Positions 1-10,926 of a stretch of 64,000 bases of DNA are shown piece by piece; the first letter of the stretch is position 1, and every line of letters begins with the position of its first letter. The position numbers and the translations under genes are program-made. The stretch lies in contig OV884059.1 of the NCBI GenBank assembly GCA_930367215.1, positions 7,898,945 to 7,962,944 on the forward strand. The letters run 5' to 3'. Source of the stretch: Pollenia angustigena (Eukaryota; Arthropoda; Insecta; Diptera; Polleniidae). The notes beneath the pieces were generated by a model that saw only the letters and a list, made by a program, of their open reading frames with translations, did no database searches and had not been told where the DNA came from.

Positions 1-237
1 AACTATTAAAGACAGAAATATAGCCCTTACAGAGCTATGAATACCGATATACAAAATGTTAAGATCAGACTAAAAATGGCGACACAGTGAACAAAAAACT
101 AAAAGGGCGGTATTTCTAGGCGTGGCAAAAAAATAAAAAAATAATTTTTGGAATTGTTTTTACATTATCTTTAATCCTAGGGTACTGACAAAAAAATTTT
201 TTTTGAACCACTCTAAAAAGCATTCATACAGCCATGT
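1..237. other. AT-rich sequence, no gene seen
   Basis: AT-rich sequence with A and T homopolymers. No coding potential or recognisable repeat was seen before the MITE that starts at 240. Confidence 0.5.
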
Positions 238-239
238 TA

Positions 240-446
240 CAGAGTACAATTCCGTTCGGAACCGAAGAAAACATATTTTTTTAATGTTAGAAAGTGTATT
301 TTGATAGTGTTTTGGCCTTTCTGATACAAAAAACTCCCATTCCGTGCTTGAAAACAAAAATGGTTTTATTCCGAAAAATTTTTTCGTCATTTTCTAAAGC
401 ACAAAAAAACGGAATTAATTCTGTTTTCGAACGGAATTGTACTCTG
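240..446. mobile_element. 207-bp TA-flanked MITE (Tc1/mariner/pogo type)
   Basis: The two ends are inverted copies of about 27 bp: CAGAGTACAATTCCGTTCG on the left and its reverse complement ending at 446. TA dinucleotides at 238-239 and 447-448 fit the target duplication of Tc1/mariner/pogo elements. The inside has no open coding frame, so this is a non-autonomous element. The CAG...CTG terminus and TA site are seen directly; the superfamily is inferred from them. Confidence 0.75.
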
Positions 447-448
447 TA

Positions 449-1059
449 ACATGATAATTCCAAATTGAGCCAAAGAAGTGCATATGTGCGTTATTTTTTT
501 ATTTTATTTTATATGGATACAATTTCGACAATTTTGAATTGTCTGTAAACACAAAAAATTAAGAGTCGTCGTTTCCTTATTATAGTAAACAAACTTATCT
601 AGTCCACAGGCTTTTCAAAGTCTTTTTTTCAATGTAGTCCAGTCTTTAGCCTGGTCTGTAAGTTTGTCTATAGCCTAGTCTGTAGCCTAGCCTATAGCTT
701 ATCCTATAGTTTAGTCTACACCTGCATTTCATCAAGTTGGATGGTTAATTGGCGATAACGACAAATGGTCAATAAACCATCCAACCCGATTAAATGCAAG
801 TCTCGTGCCAGGTTGGGTTTGTATGGCGAGCAATCACTACAGCCTTTTACACAAAATCTTAGTCTTTAGTCTACATTCCAGTAGGTCTTGGCTCAGGCTA
901 CTATGGGGCACAGCAGGTGCTGGATAACTAAAAGTACTATAGATATGTAGGTCAGCTGCGATATATAAGCAGCAACGACCAAGAGCGGCAGGCTGTGAAA
1001 GCGTACAAAGTACATCTGCTTGTTGACAAGTTTGCCTCCTTCAGGGGTTATTGACTCTT
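449..1059. other. Intergenic; AGTCT low-complexity tract and a hairpin
   Basis: No gene seen. 600-720 is a loose tandem of AGTCT/TAGCCTAGTCTGTAGC-like words, one of about a dozen similar tracts in the window. A hairpin at 723-798 is listed separately. 800-1059 is less AT-rich than its surroundings and may be the decayed 3' part of the reverse-transcriptase fragment next to it (read on the minus strand), but I could not support a frame. Confidence 0.4.
723..798. other. Imperfect hairpin, 24-bp stem
   Basis: Arms 723-746 and 775-798 are imperfect inverted repeats sharing TGCATTT, ATC and GTTGGATGGTT, with about three mismatches and a 28-nt loop. The size resembles a pre-miRNA or a tiny MITE core. 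Nothing else supports transcription. Confidence 0.4.
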
Positions 1060-1765
1060 CCTTCATGCATATATAGATACATATGTGTATAGAACATCCT
1101 CATCTTGCTTTGTTGGCCATATATTAGTTTCGCCATAAGCCATTTCTTAGGCATCCCGTTAATGCAGCAGCTTTCTTATCTGGGATATTCGATTATTTTT
1201 TGAGATCTCGTCTGCTTGTTATAAGAAACCTTAAGTAGTTAAATTCCAAGACTTGTTCAATCGGTTTGTTGTTGATTGCTTCTGGTTTTTTTTTTGTATG
1301 ACCAGGGGTTTGGTTTTATCCCTTGAAATTTTCTTCTACTGCCTTTTCAAATCGTAAGATAATTCTTTCCAAGTTTTCTTCAGTTTCAGCTACAAGAACA
1401 GCATCATCTGCGTAAAATATTATCTTAAGATCGCCAGTTAAAAGTCTATATCCAGGTGCTGCTGTATTCACCTTCTCGATGAGGGAGTCCATCATGACGT
1501 TGAATAGGATTGGGCTAAGGCTGTCTCCCTGTCTCATTTCTGACGACAAGTCCATATCATTTTAAATTAACGCCGCCATTGACGTAAGTTTTGTTTCACA
1601 GGGGTTGCCCTCAAGAGTAGTGATGCCTTCGTCGATACCCCTGTTAAAAACCCCAAATGCGTTTGGTCTTAAGTGGTTGGCTTCCTGGTTTTCATAAGAC
1701 CTGAGGAGAGGCCCGCAGTACTTAAAACGATTTATCTCGAAGTCCCCGTCCACATTATGTAACAT
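1060..1765 (-). pseudogene. Non-LTR retrotransposon reverse-transcriptase fragment
   Basis: On the minus strand, 1555-1316 encodes RQGDSLSPILFN (RT motif 4) followed by FYADDAVLVAE, the catalytic YADD box with both aspartates present. Past a stop, the same line of homology goes on at about 1310-1200 with a 'KPIEQVLEFNYL' stretch like the post-catalytic 'F-Y-L-G' motif, and at about 1140-1190 with an 'AAALTGCLRNGLWRN' stretch. Frame changes separate these pieces. Upstream, 1765-1562 is open (67 codons, with 'FKYCG') but does not align in the expected order, so it may be a second fragment or a rearranged piece. The protein would copy element RNA into DNA; this copy is dead. No endonuclease domain is visible. 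The clade is uncertain. Confidence 0.7.
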
Positions 1766-3836
1766 ATGCAGCGAAACATTTGAGCTTGTTAGGGGTGAAA
1801 GGGGAAAGACGAATGAAAATGTTTCATATCATGCAGTTTTTGTGTGTTTCTTATTGAGATGAATTAAATGCTGCAAAAGTTTCATTGTATGAACACGAAT
1901 GCAGTTTCAAAAGAGAATTGAAGAAAGTTTCTGCAGAAAATGTTTCATAAAATGGACAAGAGCGTAGGTATTATAATCCAGACCAGAAATAATTTAATTA
2001 TGAGCATTAGACTGGGCGTATCTTGTATGGGATTTTTTTTTTTTTAATTTAATTGTTTGCGCTGCTTAAAATATGAGGTTTGGTGTAAGAAATCATGATC
2101 TAATTTTTCAGGTCAATCCGACGGTGCCTAGCCGTGCCGGGTGGGGCACGGCTAGGCACCACATCTTCTCACATGCTGAGAAATTCTAAGTCTAAAAGGA
2201 TTAACCAAAACCCTTTTGGCCTCCACTAAATTAAAACACATAACAAGAAGTAAAAATTAGTGAAAACTTTAGTAGAGTCTATTCCCCAGTCTAAAACTTG
2301 GTATTAAGTCCAGTCTATAGTCTAGTTAATAGCTTATTTTAGTTTATATTCAAGTCTTTACCATTTGGTTTAATTTTTATTTTTTAGTTGTAAAAATTTT
2401 GACTTTAATTCGAACTAAAACTTTAACCAGAATTTGCTATTCTCCTTACTTTTCATATTTAATTCTAGACCATAAAAAATGAAAAGATTTAAATTGTTTA
2501 TGACTGTTGAAATCTGTTTGAAACGTGTAGGACATCAGCACCATCATTGACTCCATACACTTGTACCGCACACATATGCATGGAAATAAAAAGGACTGCA
2601 GTACAATATTGTCAAATAAATTTTTTTGTGTTGTGTTTTCCCCTCCCCTTTTCGGCTTCCTTTTTTCCTGTTTTTTTTTTTTCGTTAAAATTTTTGCTAC
2701 ATTTTTCCCCATTATTTTTTCTTTTTTTCTTGCTGCAAATACAAGCATACTTCAGAGGCATCACCAGAACAAAAAGGATAAGCAAGCTCATAAAACAAGA
2801 ATGTTGTACCAGCTACTAAAACAAAAAAAGACAATTCTTAATAAACACCACAACTGCAGTAGGGGCTAAAGAAATAAGTACACGAAATATTAAGATTTAT
2901 AGAAATGAACAAGAAATGAAATTTATGGCTTTAAAATGTTGGCAAAAAAAAATAAAAAATATGAAGCAGCCGAAAACTAAATAAAAGAGAAATTGTTAAA
3001 TCGCTTTTAAGGGCGCAAATAAAATTTTATTGAAAAAAAGAAAGTTTGAAAAAACTTAAATTGTTTTAAATTGCAAAACAGAAACCCCTTAAAATATGCT
3101 TTAGTTTTTTACACAATTTAAGGGCTTAAATACAATAAATTATGATATTTTCTTTACTTAAACTGTTTAATTTAAATTCTGCTGTCATAACACTCTTAAA
3201 ACATAAAAAAAATATTGCCGACATTTAGGCTGTTAATTTAAATATTTATTTTAATATTTTTGCTGTGCAGTTGAATATATAAACTGTTTTATTTTTATTT
3301 ATTTATCAAGCATACTTAAAGCATACTTTTAGTACACTTGTATAACTTAAAAACATTGCCTACTTTTCGGCTGAATTGTTTTTGTTTTTATGAAAAGCTG
3401 TATATTCATTTTTTTTTCGTGCTTAACATTTCTTCCTCAATCAAAATAAATCTCATCATCACCATCATCATTATGACCTGGCCATCATTGAAATGACAAA
3501 TAAGACTCATTTGAAATTTATAGCATAATTTCCGGCGACTGTTTACAAAATAAATATGATGTAATTTAAAATTTATTACACAAAATCTGCAGCATTAAAT
3601 ATTTTTAGGTTCTCTCTCTCTCTTTTTGTTTTTCTTTTTTTGACAAAACACGATTTGTTTTTTTAATTCAATGCAAAGAAACAGTACAATTTTGAAATTT
3701 AAACACCTGAGAGCTTAAAAAAATTAAACAAAACTTTATTGTAATTGAAAATACAGGAACATTTTCTTTTCGATTTTTTTTTTTTAATCATTGATGTTTC
3801 TGAAACATTTTATTCGATTCTGAATGATTTTTAAAT
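1766..3836. other. AT-rich intergenic sequence
   Basis: No gene seen. It contains the GC-rich hairpin at 2123-2160, a short AGTCT-like tract near 2280-2345, many homopolymers, a CATCATC tract near 3457-3475 and a CT run near 3613-3624. Open stretches near 2446-2869 are low-complexity Phe/Lys-rich translations of T and A runs and overlap on both strands; I do not call them genes. Confidence 0.5.
2123..2160. other. GC-rich perfect hairpin
   Basis: GGTGCCTAGCCGTGCC is followed by a 6-nt loop and its exact reverse complement: a 16-bp perfect stem in a region that is otherwise strongly AT-rich. It could be the core of a small transposon or a structural signal. The stem is seen directly; its function is unknown. 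Confidence 0.7.
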
Positions 3837-4402
3837 GGTTACTCACTTGGAAGGACACGGTTACTTACTTGAAAATTAAATTTTTTTTTTTTTTTAATTC
3901 TTAACTGTTTTACTTTGTTTCCTTTCTTTAGATTTAAAAACATTTACGTTTTTATGCTGCTTCAGTAATTACAAATGGCTACTTAACCTCATGGAGATGG
4001 TTACTTTTTTCGAAAGTTGAAAATTGTTTACTTGTTATAGTTGTATATGCTGTTTTTAATATAATTCAATATTTGATGTATATTTTAATGATTTTTTTAA
4101 CGGTTACTTACAATCAAATATATGGTTACTTAAAATTGGGTACCGGTTACTTAAGCTTTTCTGTTAAATTAGCAAAAATGCATTTTTTTTTTAATGTAAA
4201 GTATTTTATTGAAATTTTTAAATGATTTTTAACAATTTTTGTATGGTTACTCAATTTAAAAAAATGGTTAAATGGTTAAAAATTTTAAAATTTTAGAGAA
4301 TTTTAACTCTAACTTATGGTTGTTACAGACAATTTGATTTTTTTTTTTTTTTTTTTTTTTTTGCTTAGGTTGTTATTAAAGTTTAATTACCGGTTACTTA
4401 AA
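3837..4402 (+). repeat. Decayed satellite with GGTTACTTA motif
   Basis: About ten copies of a (A/C)(T/C)GGTTACTTA-like word occur (near 3837, 3860, 3999, 4101, 4122, 4145, 4233, 4392 and others), all in one orientation and spaced roughly 20-120 bp apart. A 25-T run lies at 4338-4362. It looks like an old tandem repeat in which one word is still readable. Confidence 0.45.
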
Positions 4403-5305
4403 AATTTTTAAGGATTATTCTCGATTTTGAATACAACTCCTGAAATAAGGCTTTAATCTTAGTTTGTAATAATGTTCTCTATTAACAAAAACACAAAAAA
4501 AAAAAGATTTTCCTTTACTAAAGACTTCCCTCTTCTCCCAAATGATGTCATTAAAAATTTACAATTTTCTTTTCTTTCCTTAAGCCCGCAAACACTTCAT
4601 ACACTCTGTAAATGTACCTTGGCAGTTACTTAATTCAAGTATCTGAAGAAAAACAAACACTATAAAAATATACAACAACTTGCCACCAACATTTAGATAG
4701 ACCTCTGCTCCACAGCTTTTTTTGATGATAATGATGAGGAGGAACATTTCACTAACAGATCTTTTGCGCAGATATTTCTTTAGCATTTTGGTGCAGAAGT
4801 TTAAGTAGAAAACAGATAAACTCATAAAATAATCGTTACGTTTTATTGTCGACAATCATTGAGTTTGATTGTTGAGAGGGTTTCTTGTTTTAACAGGAGA
4901 TGCTTTAGCTGCTCCTGACTGTTTTCAGCAGCATTTAGTAGTTTTATTTCCCATAAACATTTGCCAGCAGCTAGCAATAATAATATTTAGTTGTTTTTTT
5001 TTTGTTTTTTTAGTAATGTTAAAGGTGATAGAAATGTAAAAGATAATATTTTTTAAGTTTATTTAATTAACAGTATAAGCAAAAAAAAATTAAAGCATAC
5101 TTAAGGGAGGTTAAGAAAAAAAAACTTTAAACGGAAGTTTAGAGGTATAAAATATAAACTATATATAAATTATACTTGGGAAAGTTAAAAAAAATTTAAC
5201 AGCAAAAAATTTAAGCATACTTAAGGGAAGAAAAGATAAATTAAGAGAAAAATTTAAGGTCGTAAATTAGTTCCTGTTTGTGTTCTTGTTGCAATTCTAA
5301 TTTAA
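4403..5305. other. AT-rich intergenic sequence
   Basis: No gene seen. Two copies of a GCATACTTAAGGG word occur near 5095 and 5215, with relatives near 3310. A 91-codon minus-strand open frame at 4580-4855 shows no recognisable domain and is probably chance. Confidence 0.4.
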
Positions 5306-5416
5306 CAGGCTGTTCAACGATATCGAACGTGAACGTTCGCATAGAAAATAACATTTAAAACAAAAACAAATTTAAGAATATGCGAACGTTAACGTTCGAA
5401 ATCGATGAACTGGCTG
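5306..5416. mobile_element. 111-bp palindromic MITE flanked by TTAA
   Basis: Arms of about 38 bp (5306-5343 and 5379-5416) are imperfect inverted repeats. They share GAACGTxAACGTTCGCATA inside and CAGxC...GTTCAxCGAT outside. TTAA lies on both sides (5302-5305 and 5417-5420), the duplication known for piggyBac-type elements, although an AT-rich background makes TTAA weak evidence alone. Non-coding. Confidence 0.65.
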
Positions 5417-5439
5417 TTAATTGTAGTTTAGGTTCTGTT

Positions 5440-5760
5440 CAAATGTAGTTATGCATATTATAGTAAAGATTTTTGTTTAGGTTTAGTTTATATTCTAGTT
5501 TATTTAATTCTTGTTTAGGTCTACTTTAGATTCTAGTTGAGCTTCTAGGTTTGATTCTAGTTTAGATTCTAATTTAGCTTTTAGTTTAAATTTTAGTTCA
5601 GCTTTCAGTTCAGATACTTATTCAGATTTGAGTTTAGATTCTATATTAGATTCTAATTTGAATTCTAGTTCAGATTTAAATTCATCTTTTAGTTTAGACT
5701 TTAATTCAGATTTTTTTTTAAGATTCTAGTTCACATTCTAATTCAGCTTCTAATTTATTC
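5440..5760 (+). repeat. Low-complexity TTTAGATTCTAGTT tract
   Basis: A run of imperfect 11-13-bp words of the form TTCTAGTTTAGA/TTCTAATTCAG, related in style to the AGTCT tracts elsewhere. Non-coding. Confidence 0.6.
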
Positions 5761-6140
5761 AATACCGTAAGCGAACAGAAATTAAGAACAAAATTAGTTA
5801 ATTATAAATCATTAATCCTGGTTAAATTTAGTCAAGATTCTAGTTCATTTAACATTTTTTTTAATATTAAGTTCAAAGGTCACACATGTTAATGTTTAAT
5901 TATTTGCTTTTAGTTTAGCAATTAATGACAGATTAAAATTTGTTTACAAGTTTTGATCAATTTTGTCAATTTGAAAGAATTGACCTGTTTCTCAATATTT
6001 TATTAATTTAGATATGACCCATAACCTCTTTATGACCCTTTATTTAATTTAAGTTTTAAAAATGCAAATTTCTAAATAAATTTGTTTTATATAAAACATT
6101 TTTAAAGAAAAATTTGTAAATTAAAAAACTTGGTTTTTTT
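5761..6140. other. AT-rich intergenic sequence
   Basis: Nothing recognisable was seen before the mariner end at 6143. Confidence 0.4.
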
Positions 6141-6142
6141 TA

Positions 6143-7050
6143 TCGGGTGATTTTTTAAGAGCCATATGAAAGTTTAAAAAAAACACATAAAATTCAGAAA
6201 AATGCATTAAATCTTTATTTAAATCGATATAATTTAATCTTTGAAGATTATTTCATGCTAATGTTGACCTCAAATGGTCCATCCGCTTAGTCCAATTTTG
6301 GCATACTCTTTTCAACATTTCGGTCGGTATCTCATGTATAAATGCTTCAATGTTGTCTTCAACTGCGTCAATTGAAGCGGGCATGTGTGTATAGACATGA
6401 GCTTTAACATAGTCCCACAAAAAATAGTCTAAAGTCGTTAAATCGCACGATCTAGGCGGCCAATTGACCGGTCCCGAACGTGAAATAAAATGTTTACCGA
6501 ACTCGCCTCTCAATAAGTCCATTGTTAAGCGTGGTGTGTGGCATGTGGCACCGACTTGTTGAAACCACATCTCATGCAAGTCAAGCTCTTGCATTTTAGG
6601 CAAAAAAAAGTTGGATATCAACTCACGGTAGCGCTCACCATTCACAGTTACGTTACGATTCGCATCATCTTTGAAGAAGTACGATCCAATGATGCTACCA
6701 GCCCCTAAACCGCACCAAACTGTGACTTTTTCTGGATGCATTGGTAGCTCTTGCAATGCTTCTGGCTGATCTTCACTTCAAAATCGACAATTCTGCTTAT
6801 TAACGTACCCATTGAGGCAAAAATTAGCTTCGTCGCTGAACACAAGAAGCGCGCGATGAACTTTCTTAACAGAGCACGCATTTTGATAATAAAATTCAAT
6901 AATTTGCAAGCGTTGTTCGTTTGTAAGACGATTCATGGTTAAATTATAGACCAAACTGAAGATGTTTGACAGTGAAACAAAACACGAAACGTGCGTCAGC
7001 TGTTTAAACCAGTGTTGCCAAACAGATAATAGCTAAAAAAAATCACCCGA
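6143..7050 (-). mobile_element. DD41D mariner-like element, internally deleted
   Basis: Both ends are preserved: TCGGGTGATTTTTT at 6143 and its inverse ending at 7050, with TA at 6141-6142 and 7051-7052 as target duplication. The 908-bp element is shorter than an autonomous mariner (about 1.2-1.3 kb). The missing part is the middle of the transposase gene. The transposase is read on the minus strand. Confidence 0.9.
6253..6935 (-). pseudogene. DD41D (rosa-like) mariner transposase, broken
   Basis: Read on the minus strand, an N-terminal start 'MNRLTNEQRLQIIEFYY' (from about 6935) runs to 'VHRALL' and then jumps directly to 'VFSDEANF'. The DNA-binding and linker region, roughly 130 residues, is missing. 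A TGA replaces a Trp codon just after 'NKQNCRF'. The C-terminal 167 codons (6756-6253) stay open: 'VTVWCGL', 'WFQQVGATCHTP', 'NWPPRSCDLTTLDYFLW'. In IS630/Tc1/mariner transposases the triad is D, D, D/E. Here the first D (FSDE) is present, the second is V (QQV where QQD is usual), and the third lies 42 residues after the second position, giving the 41-residue spacing of the DD41D group. This copy cannot be active. Confidence 0.9.
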
Positions 7051-7052
7051 TA

Positions 7053-7488
7053 TCACCAGTGTCCATTTCTTGTTTTTTTTTTTTTTTTGTGTTTAAGTAA
7101 ATTATTGAAATTTTGTTTTTTTTTTTTTATTGACAGTCGTATTAGTGGTGGCAATGTTGTTATTTTTTTCAATGTATCGATTTTATCAGTGAATAAACTA
7201 ATAAATTCACTGTTTATGACATTGCGACATAAAATTCCAAACAGCTTTGTCAAGCAAAAACGCAATGGTGTAGCAAGTGCGAATTTGTGTATTTTGTTGC
7301 TGGTTTGAAATAAAAACCCAACGATATTATGCACCACTTACTAATAATGAAAAAAATTAATAGATATGTTGTTAATTATGTGCTTTTATATACAGTAAAT
7401 ATATTTGTATAAAAACCATTTAAAATTTTTAATTTCTTTGATCGTGTGGTCGCATGTGGTTTCGTCACCCGATAAAAGATTTAAGAAA
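7053..7488. other. AT-rich intergenic sequence
   Basis: T-rich and without a gene. The 10-mer TCACCCGATA at 7465-7474 matches the tip of the nearby mariner end but no more. Confidence 0.4.
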
Positions 7489-7678
7489 AGGTCAAGGGTC
7501 ACACTTCAGTAATCGTATAATAAAATTATAGTAATTTTATAGGAAATAAAATGCGAACATTTTTTTAAATTTTTTTTAAACCTCTACACAATTTTTTTCG
7601 TCATAGGTGAAAGGTCATTTTGTTTATCCATAAAGTTAATAATAAGATCTAAGAATGAAGTTCAATGATCATATTTTA

Positions 7679-7871
7679 TTATTTATTTATTTTTTTAATA
7701 AGAGTTACAAATACAATTACAAATTATATTCTAACTTAATTAACCGAGCAATAGTAACGTAGACCTTCAGCCTATTGTAGTGACACAGACCAGAGTCTCA
7801 GGCGGGAATCGAACTCGCAACTCTAACACTGATGGACTAGCTCACTACCAACTAGCCTACAGGGGCACCCA
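7679..7871 (-). mobile_element. tRNA-derived SINE with 11-bp target duplication
   Basis: On the minus strand the sequence begins GGGTGCCCCTGTAGGCTAGT, with a box-A-like TAGGCTAGTTGG and a box-B-like AGTTCGATTCC (canonical GGTTCGANTCC), then a tRNA-unrelated body and an A-rich tail with AAATAAATAA. The direct repeat ATCATATTTTA flanks it at 7668-7678 and 7872-7882, which fits LINE-mediated insertion. The tRNA-like head does not fold into a clean cloverleaf by eye, and the long unrelated tail rules out a plain tRNA gene. Confidence 0.85.
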
Positions 7872-8281
7872 ATCATATTTTAAATAATTGTTTAAACTGA
7901 CTGACGCTGTCAATCTTAATTTTATAGGAAAAATTTTCAAATATAAGTTTTTTTAAAAAAGGTCAAAGGTCATATTTAAAAAAAAATAATTAGTTTTAGT
8001 ATAATTGAAAACAATTTTGAAAAAAATTCATTTTAAAAGAAACAAATTTTAAATATTTAAAAAATTTCTTTAATTTAAAAAAAAAATTTGAAAAAGGGGA
8101 AAGGTCATTTTGTTAACGTATAAATTTAGTGAAATCTTATAAAGAGGCCAAGAATTCTGTTTTAAATACGCTGTCTATTTAAATTTTATAAGACAAATTT
8201 TAAATTAAAGTTTTAAAAAAAAAGGTCAAAGGTCATATTTTTGAAAATTGTATAATTCTAATAAAATTAAAGACAATTTTG

Positions 8282-8321
<40 letters not shown>

Positions 8322-8394
8322 TTCTTTTTATAGGGAAAAAAATGTTAAAATTTTTGAAAACTTCTTAAATTTAAGAAAGGTCATTTTTTTAAAT

Positions 8395-9594
8395 CTTCTA
8401 TATTTTGCTTAGAATTTTTAGTTTTAACAAAATTTTCTAAAAAATGTTTGTTAAATAAATTCTTTGTTTGCTTAAAATTTTCCTTTAAATTATTATTTTT
8501 CTCCTCAAAATATTTCCTTTTTATTGTTTCTTTTTTCTAACTTCTTATAATTAAATTGAATTTACCCATGTTCAGCTAACAAATGGTCATTGAAAAAGAT
8601 CTCTTCACGCACTCTAACTAAATTGCAATTGAAAAATTTTCATCTTTGATTTCCTGAAAAGTTTTTTTTTTTTTCCAAAAAAAAATTGCAAAAATGTAGA
8701 AAAGTAGCAGAGAAATCTATTCATTTGCCATTGAATTTGGCATGTCTAATACAATTTCTTATTGTAATGCAACATGAGCCATGTGTGGCATGTATACATT
8801 TCATAGAATTTAACATTGATACTATTTATGTGAGTTCAAGTCTGTATGGCTACAACATACACACACACACAGATACATGCGTCAAAAGTTTGCACTTAGT
8901 AAACGGCACTCCAAACATTTGCTGCATTTAGAGCAGGCATCTTCTTAAAGATGCTGCCGCCACCCGCTTTTCGGCCCCCCTGGAGACTATTTTGATTTTG
9001 GAAAATTTTTTCACTAAACATACAATTTTGTGAAGATGATGATGATGATGATACTTTGGTATGCTCCAGCCAACCATTTAACTACAGATCTAGTGAGCCA
9101 GCCAACCGGTTTCTAGGCTCCGGTGCTAAATGAATCTTGCAAATGCAAAAGCACGTTTCAATTTTGTATGGTTTTTGTTTTTTTTTTTTTTGGCGCCAGT
9201 TGTTTTTATTATTGTTGAAGTTGCTGTTAAAAGAATGATGCCTTTACGTGCATCAAGGTCTCCCTGTTGCCCAGAGCATTTAGCTAAACACCTTAAAACC
9301 CCTGCGAAAAAATCTCTGTTACAACTGAAAGCTTTTTATACTGCTTTTGGAAAATGCAAATGCAAATCTAATAAAAACTAATGCATATTTAAAGGCATAG
9401 ACAAGAAATGACAATTTAAAATTTTGTTTTAAAACATGTAATAAAACAAATAATAAAAAGAAATTTTTACTAAACCAATAAATTTTCCTGAAAATATTTC
9501 AAGATTTTTTCAATTTTCTAAATTTTCCATAAAAAAAGATTTAATATTGATGTGAAATAGTTAAAATTCATATAATTCAATAAATTTTTTCAAC
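8395..9594. other. AT-rich sequence inside satellite block 1
   Basis: No gene seen and no AGGTCAAAGGTCA copy. It has a CACACA run near 8861-8871, a GATGAT run near 9035-9052 and a GC-rich patch near 8935-8990. A 32-T run lies just before it at 8285-8316. Short open frames at 8686-8931 and 9130-9381 match no family I know. Confidence 0.4.
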
Positions 9595-10926
9595 AAGTCA
9601 AAGGTCAATCCTAAAAACTTTTTAGTTTTTTTATTAAAATTGCTATAAAATAATATAATTTAAAGAAAATAAGTAAAAAAATAAAATTTTTAATATAAAT
9701 TTCTTGAAATTTTTTTAATTTAATAAAATCTTAAAAAAGGTCAAAGGTCATTTCTTAAATTTGCAGTATTTTAAAAGATCAAATACCAAATATTCATGAT
9801 AAATGACTCAGCATTCACAAGAGTTTGTATTTCTATTAAACTTTTTGTATATTTAGACATATTTCCTATAAGGTCAAAGGTCATGTTCTTCAAACTTTCT
9901 CGTTTCATAGATTAAATTAATGAATTTAAGATGAAACTTTTAAATAAAGCGTTAATTTATGAATTTTGATAAAAGGTTTTTAACAAGTAAGTTTTTTTAA
10001 GGGGGTCAAAGGTCATTATGTAAAATGTTGTTTTAATTTAGGTAAAAAAAACTTTTGCTAGGTTTAAACAAAAAGCTTATGAAAAATATAATTTAATAAT
10101 TATGTTAACAGGTCAAAGGTCATGTTATAAAGACATCGTTTTTTTTAACTTATTAAGTGATAAATGTTTAAAAATGATTTTTAAATTAAGAAATTTTTAT
10201 AAAATTTTCTAAAAATCAAATGTAAGTTCCACGATTTTAAAGGTAATTTTCTTAAACAAAATCCATAATTTGATGAAATATTGATGATAAACGATCAAAT
10301 TCATACAATTTATTTAAAATATTTAAGTTTCAGACAAAAGGTCAAAGGTCATTTCAGATTTTTTTTTTTAATTATTCTCATTCAGTGTTTTTACCAAGAA
10401 TATAAATTGGGAATTGGGACAAAAAAAAATCTTTTAAATTAAAATTTTGTATTCCCACAAGAATTACTTTAATAATATTGTCATTTTATTATAAATAAAT
10501 TTTTAAATTATCTGGAAATTAGTAAATTTCTTGAAATAAATAGAATTTGGGAATTATTTCTGTTTCATAAATTATTTTTACTATATTTATACCCACACCA
10601 CAATAGTGGAGAGGGTATTATGCATTTGTGCTGATGTGTGTAACGCCTTAAAATATTGGTCCTAGACCCACCTTTAAGTATACCGATCGACTCACTTTCT
10701 GAGTCGAACTAACGATGTCCGTCCGGCTGGCTGGCTGGCTGTCCATGTAACCTTGTGCAATTTAGGAGATAATTTGATAATTTGATAATTTGGTATATAG
10801 GTTCTTATTGGTACAAGGACCAAGCCTATTGAAAATGGGCCGAATTGTAGGACCACGAGGGAAGATAGGGGGAAATTTCTTCCTCTCAGAAACTATCACA
10901 CGGATTTTAATGGAATTTAAAACATA

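Larger units (their letters stand above)
7489..10351 (+). repeat. Decayed satellite with conserved AGGTCAAAGGTCA (block 1)
   Basis: Exact copies of AGGTCAAAGGTCA start at 7960, 8223, 9738, 9871, 10110 and 10339. One-mismatch copies start at 7489, 7604, 9595 and 10003, and a two-mismatch copy at 8095. Spacing is mostly 107-135 bp or about twice that, so this is probably a very diverged tandem repeat of about 130 bp. All copies lie in the same orientation. AGGTCA-A-AGGTCA is the perfect DR1 site known for HNF4, RXR/USP and COUP-TF/Seven-up nuclear receptors. The bodies between the motifs are so diverged that I could not align them by eye. Confidence 0.8.

Noticed and set aside
2446..2869. Open frames of 90-102 codons on both strands
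   Set aside because: They overlap each other on opposite strands and are Phe/Lys-rich translations of T- and A-runs.
7465..7474. TCACCCGATA as a second right end of the mariner element
   Set aside because: Only 10 bp match, and a better end with 14 matching bases and TA duplication exists at 7050.
7790..7871. Functional tRNA gene
   Set aside because: Box A and B are recognisable, but no clean cloverleaf is formed, and the sequence continues into a SINE body with A-rich tail and target duplication.
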